Shown piece after piece: positions 60,385 through 64,000 of a stretch of 64,000 nucleotides of DNA (its first letter is position 1; each line of letters opens with the position of its first letter). Source of the DNA: Megamerina dolium (Eukaryota > Arthropoda > Insecta > Diptera > Megamerinidae); assembly GCA_963854835.1 (NCBI GenBank), contig OY978530.1, positions 32,794,695 to 32,858,694 on the forward strand, in the 5' to 3' direction. The notes under the pieces were generated by a model. That model did not search any database and was not told the DNA's origin. It saw only the letters and a program-made list of their open reading frames with translations. The position numbers and the translations under genes were made by a program.

Positions 60385-61602
60385 GCCTATTGGAAATGAC
60401 TCTTCTTCATCGTACGAAAGTTGATGCATAGCGGCAAAGGCGGCAGATTTCGTACCTTATGTTACAGTGTCCAACTTGTATACCTTTATCTCATCGAGTG
60501 GATGCTCACGCCATAATATACATTGAAGATATTCGTCTGGAGATGTCACACGTACACATCGGTACATTTTACATATGTCTCCGCAAAGAGCGAATTTGCG
60601 AAAGCGAAATTGTAAAAGAGTTTTGAACAATTTTGGCAATTTTGGGCCCGCTAACAAAACGTCATTGTGCGAGTAGCCCGTTGTTGTTTTTGCGGAGCCA
60701 TCGAATACGACGCGAAGCTTAGTCGTTGTGCTGTCAAGCTTTTGCACGCAGTGATGTGGTAGAAAATAAGTTGTTGTTGTGGCTTGTGGTTTTGCCAGTG
60801 ACATATGGTGCAGCGATGCATACTCATTCATAAAGGAAATATATTGATTTTTCAAATCATGATTATTTTCCAATTTTCGCTCTAAGTTTTTAAATCTTCG
60901 AAGAGCATGATTACGTGAGTCGCCAAGAGCGCTCAAGTTTCTTTTTGCAGGCAAACGTACCGAATACTCTCCCGAAGCTAAACGAGTGAAATTTTCTTTG
61001 AAATGCTGCTCACACCAATCGTCTTCTTCAGAAGATGGAGGAGCAGAGTCGAAACAGTTCTCTATTTCCCAAAATCTTTTAACAATATCGTTCAACGAAT
61101 TGTTGTTTTGCTGTTGTTCAGATACGTTTTTGGTGCAAGCTGCGAGTGACGATGATTGTTTGGTGGTGTATGAAACACCTCCAGACACAACCCAATCCAG
61201 TCGATTTTTTTGTAATATTGGCAAATTACTAGCAATGCGAATTTGGCCAACACACATCAAATCAAAAAATAAACCTGCGCCAATAAGCAAGTCAATGCGC
61301 TGTGGTTTGAAGAATAGTGGATCTGCGAGTGTAATATTTGATGGTATCTTCCATTCCGAAGTAAGGTTGAAGTTAGGTTGATAATCTGTTATGCTGACCA
61401 CAGCAGCGAACGAAGTGTTGTAGCTTTTATCTCGCGATTGTGCGAAAACGTCAATCTCCTTGTCGGCAACGAAGTTGGATTCGCCAATACCGGAGATCAC
61501 AATTGTTGATTTTTTGAATGGAAGTTGCAACAGATTTGACAAGCGAGTAGTTACGAAATTTATTTGATATGCTGACTCGAGAATAGCGCGGCATGGAACG
61601 AA
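60385..61602 (-). pseudogene. BEL2 protease end and reverse transcriptase, first part
   Basis: The frame 61542-60457 holds TIVISGIGESNF, LLIGAGLFFDLMCVGQI (DUF1758-type protease end), LDWVVSGG and RT with STTKLRVVFDGSAKT and ALCGDICKMYRCV (first catalytic Asp). A TAA replaces a Tyr-type codon in the motif VTxGTKSA (60457-60465), and the sequence then continues to the jockey target. A shift near 61600 separates it from gag. Confidence 0.88.
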
Positions 61603-62996
61603 GATGCCTGAATCATTGCTGTAGCTAGCAATACATTACTACTGCCGATAGATTTCGAAGCTTGAGAGATTGAACTTGAAGTTAACGATGAAATGAGTGT
61701 TTGTTGTGACGAGGTTGTAGCTTCAATTTCTTGTGGATTTGAAGACGACGAAATTGGGTTCATGTGAAGAAGAGAATTGTGTTTGGCTGAGCAATGACGA
61801 CAATGCCCAGACTTACATCGTTGTAGGCTATGGCCTTTGCGTAGACAATTTAAACAAAGTTGAAGAATTATGAATTTTATACAATTATTTATATAATGGT
61901 CTTTCGAATCGCAAAATACGCAAAAGCTAGAGGATCTTGAAGATGCTACCAAAACGTTTCTAATTCCTTTATTGGTATTCGAATTTTTGCCCACCTGGTA
62001 GCTAGGTGTTTGCGTTACCTTAGCACTTTCCAAATTTTCCATCATGCGGCACCGCTTCGCCAAAAACGAGGTCATTGAATTCAAAGTTGGCAATGTCTGT
62101 ACTGGCAAGTCTTCTTCCCATTTCTCCTGTGTCTTCTGATCGAATTTTCTGGTGGCAAGATGTATTAGTAACCCATCTAAAATTTGTTCAGGTGTTGCCA
62201 AGGTGTAAAGTGCACGAAGATGTGAATTGAATTTGTCGCTCAATTCTCGCAAGCAATTCTCGCTAGCAGAACTTCTATCAACAGTTTTAAGGCCGAAAAT
62301 CGCCTTAACGTGTGCCTGAAAAACAAGTAATTTATTATCAAATCGATTCTTTAGTAGAGCCACGACTTTGTCATAATTCTCATCAACTGGCTCAAGTGAG
62401 CAAATGGTTTCTAATGCGGCTCCTTGCAAACTAGCTTGCAGATGTTGAAGTTTTTCCACTTTGCTCAATTCTAAGTCTTTGTCAATAACACTGCTGAACA
62501 TGGCGAAGAAATTAGGCCAATCGACGTATGCTCCACTGAATTTCGGTATTTTCAACTCGGGAAGCCGAGATTTTCGTAACGATGAAAATAATGTGGACGG
62601 TGATTCATCCAATGCGAAATGCCTAGCGGTGGATGAGTGCCTTACATTTGTCCTTCGATGTAAATTGAGCTCGCGTGACAGCTTTGCCTTGACTTCTAGG
62701 TACATGTCGAAAAATTCTGCTCTGCCTGTTCCATCCAGTTCGCGTGGATCAGCTTCTTCGAGAATCGACTGCACGCGGTCAAAGCTATCGTGCATGCTCT
62801 CAACGTACTCCACGTGGACAGAAAGTTCGGCTTCATCGAGCTCACCAAGACGCTGCACCGACAAAGTTTTATTTAGTGCCATTAGTTGATGTTTAATCGA
62901 TGCACTTTTGTTAAATGAAATTGAATCTGAGCTGTTAATCGTTACATCTGCTGATGTGACGTCATTGCCTTTTTTCGATTTGTTGCATTTTGGCAT
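61560..62996 (-). CDS. BEL2 Gag
   Basis: An open frame of 478 codons starting MPKCNKSKKG. It carries the BEL-type Gag core (RLPELKIPKFSGAYVDWPNFFAMFSSV, about residues 145-170) and three zinc-knuckle-like motifs near the end: CVFCDSKDHYINNC, CLNCLRKGHSLQRC and CRHCSAKHNSLLH (about residues 360-415). It is longer than most Gag frames in the window and has no internal stop. It ends early at 61560 because of a one-base shift just before protease (frame with PCRAIL follows). Confidence 0.88.
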   Translation of the reverse strand: MPKCNKSKKGNDVTSADVTINSSDSISFNKSASIKHQLMALNKTLSVQRLGELDEAELSVHVEYVESMHDSFDRVQSILEEADPRELDGTGRAEFFDMYLEVKAKLSRELNLHRRTNVRHSSTARHFALDESPSTLFSSLRKSRLPELKIPKFSGAYVDWPNFFAMFSSVIDKDLELSKVEKLQHLQASLQGAALETICSLEPVDENYDKVVALLKNRFDNKLLVFQAHVKAIFGLKTVDRSSASENCLRELSDKFNSHLRALYTLATPEQILDGLLIHLATRKFDQKTQEKWEEDLPVQTLPTLNSMTSFLAKRCRMMENLESAKVTQTPSYQVGKNSNTNKGIRNVLVASSRSSSFCVFCDSKDHYINNCIKFIILQLCLNCLRKGHSLQRCKSGHCRHCSAKHNSLLHMNPISSSSNPQEIEATTSSQQTLISSLTSSSISQASKSIGSSNVLLATAMIQASSFHAALFSSQHIK

Positions 62997-63207
62997 GTTG
63001 GCTTTGCAAATAAATATGTGCCGTACGATATGTATGAAAATAGGAGTAACGGTATTATCACCAGTTACCTCCGTTTTGTGCTTATATATTGCCGCAACAA
63101 AATTGATTTATTTCAACTTCTATTAACTTCGAATTTGCGAAAAATGAAACGAAAATGTGATTTAATTAAAACTCAAATAGTTATAACGCGAAATGACTTC
63201 TAACCCG

Positions 63208-63225
63208 ATCACGTCGGGGTCACCA
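63208..63225 (-). promoter_or_regulatory. BEL2 primer-binding site
   Basis: On the minus strand TGGTGACCCCGACGTGAT starts two bases after the LTR (ACA at 63228-63230). It begins with TGG. Confidence 0.85.
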
Positions 63226-63227
63226 AA

Positions 63228-63632
63228 TGTTTCGAGGAAGAGCTGATTTGCTCCACCTATTTGCAAATTGAAAATTATAAACTCTTTAAGAAGTTTATCA
63301 ACTTTATTGATTCGTGGTCGCAGTAGAAGTGAAGTTAACAGTTGTAGAATATTAAAGTTAGGCTATGCTTATGATTATATGTACATAAGAATGAGATAAT
63401 GAAAGAGATAGATAAAATTTTAGTCAACTGCAATGAGAGAGTTTACAGTTGCATGTATGATCACTAAATCCAGAGAGAATAAGAGAATTACAGTTTCGTT
63501 TATGATCTCGAGATTTAGTACATTCCAATAGAAGATGATAGTTTATTATATGATCATGAAAGTTAGCTCTGCGAGTCCCGATATAGAAATAGTGCTGCGA
63601 GTCCCGATATAAAATTAGTGCTGCTGCGAACA
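63228..63632 (-). repeat. BEL2 5' LTR, shared with BEL3
   Basis: A 405-bp LTR next to BEL2's primer site on one side and to a BEL 3' end (polypurine-like GGGGAGGA) on the other. It therefore serves both copies. Confidence 0.93.
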
Positions 63633-64000
63633 TCCTCCCCACGTTGGAAGGTGTAGGCTTTCAACCGATTCATTCTCAATAGGAAGCACAGCAATTTTCC
63701 CCACAGCTCGCTTAACAAGTCCAATGGCATTTGATTTTTGCCACTTGACACGTTCTTGTAGAAGTGAGAGGTATGAGCTGCTCCACTTTTTCCAAAACAC
63801 TTGCTGCATATGACAAATGCGCTGCCATCGGTTTAAACGACTGATATCGAGACTGGTGATGAGTATGTCTTCTATGATTGGATTGACTTCAAATTTTTCA
63901 GCGAACGATAGGCGTCTTGGTGAACAGAATGTCGAAGTATTTGACGTAAGTGAAATTTTAGCTTCGTAATTAATATTTGGAAGTTTTTCTATCTGCTCTT
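63633..64000 (-). mobile_element. third BEL copy (BEL3), 3' end, continuing past window
   Basis: From 63633 the sequence repeats the BEL2 3' end: HLPTWGGCSQQH is followed upstream by KWQKSN joined directly to AIGLVKRAVGK, a deletion of about 47 codons relative to BEL2. Beyond 63852 the frame continues without the BEL2 sequence (PRRLSFAEKFEVNP), so this copy is rearranged or from a diverged subfamily. It extends past 64000. Confidence 0.85.

Larger units (their letters stand above)
55090..63632 (-). mobile_element. BEL/Pao LTR retrotransposon BEL2 with jockey insertion
   Basis: This minus-strand element has two 405-bp LTRs (55090-55494 and 63228-63632), a primer site, gag, protease, RT, RNase H and integrase. 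A jockey-like element (58022-60384) splits RT. Removing it leaves about 6.2 kb. Frameshifts occur near 61600, 57930 and 57500. The 63228 LTR is shared with another BEL copy to its right. Confidence 0.92.

Overview
The window is eukaryotic repeat DNA from an insect, most likely a fly. A tephritid-like dipteran is my inference, not something the sequence proves. The DNA is AT-rich, with (TA)n runs of up to about 270 bp. It is filled with families typical of flies: BEL/Pao and Ty3/gypsy LTR elements, RTE- and jockey-like non-LTR elements, Tc1, mariner and pogo DNA transposons, and a tRNA-headed SINE. There is no bacterial operon, CRISPR array or rRNA. Nearly every long reading frame belongs to a mobile element, and most are broken. 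Only a few spliced exons at 22448-22936 look like part of a non-transposon gene.

Layout. 1-3250: two Tc1 elements pointing away from each other across (TA)n-rich DNA. 3253-5360: no gene, but a candidate orphan LTR at about 4144. 5361-16888: a patchwork of 5'-truncated RTE-like elements (three families), two degenerate mariners, long (TA)n runs and two solo LTRs. 17480-22259: a gypsy element (G1) with 437-bp LTRs, an intact-looking pol, and an internal deletion of nucleocapsid and protease. 22448-22936: four exons (minus strand) whose upstream exon is cut by a BEL LTR. 22937-39303: one BEL element (BEL1) carrying four nested insertions: Tc1 in the 5' LTR, a complete gypsy (G2) in gag, a SINE in pol, and a pogo-like element in the 3' LTR. 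39304-39600: an inverted copy of the BEL1 3' end, forming a long palindrome. 39724-40482: an inverted-repeat element with a nested MITE. 40483-54115: mostly unannotatable AT-rich DNA with four SINE copies, four mariner remnants, and degraded CR1/jockey-like, RTE-like and Tc1-like remnants. 52370-55089: a gypsy fragment (G3, minus). 55090-63632: a second BEL element (BEL2, minus) with a jockey-like insertion. 63633-64000: a further BEL copy sharing BEL2's LTR.

Insertion order can be read from target-site duplications (TSDs) and interrupted frames. BEL1 entered an exon. Tc1, G2 and the SINE each entered BEL1 cleanly. The BEL1 tail was duplicated as a palindrome, and the pogo-like element then entered only one arm. 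Few elements look autonomous: the Tc1 copies share a frameshift, G1 lacks protease, and G2, BEL1 and BEL2 carry stops and frameshifts. No wholly new system is evident. The points most worth following are the split-exon gene, the palindrome, the shared Tc1 defect, the ATAT targeting of the G1 LTR family and the RTE/(TA)n junctions.
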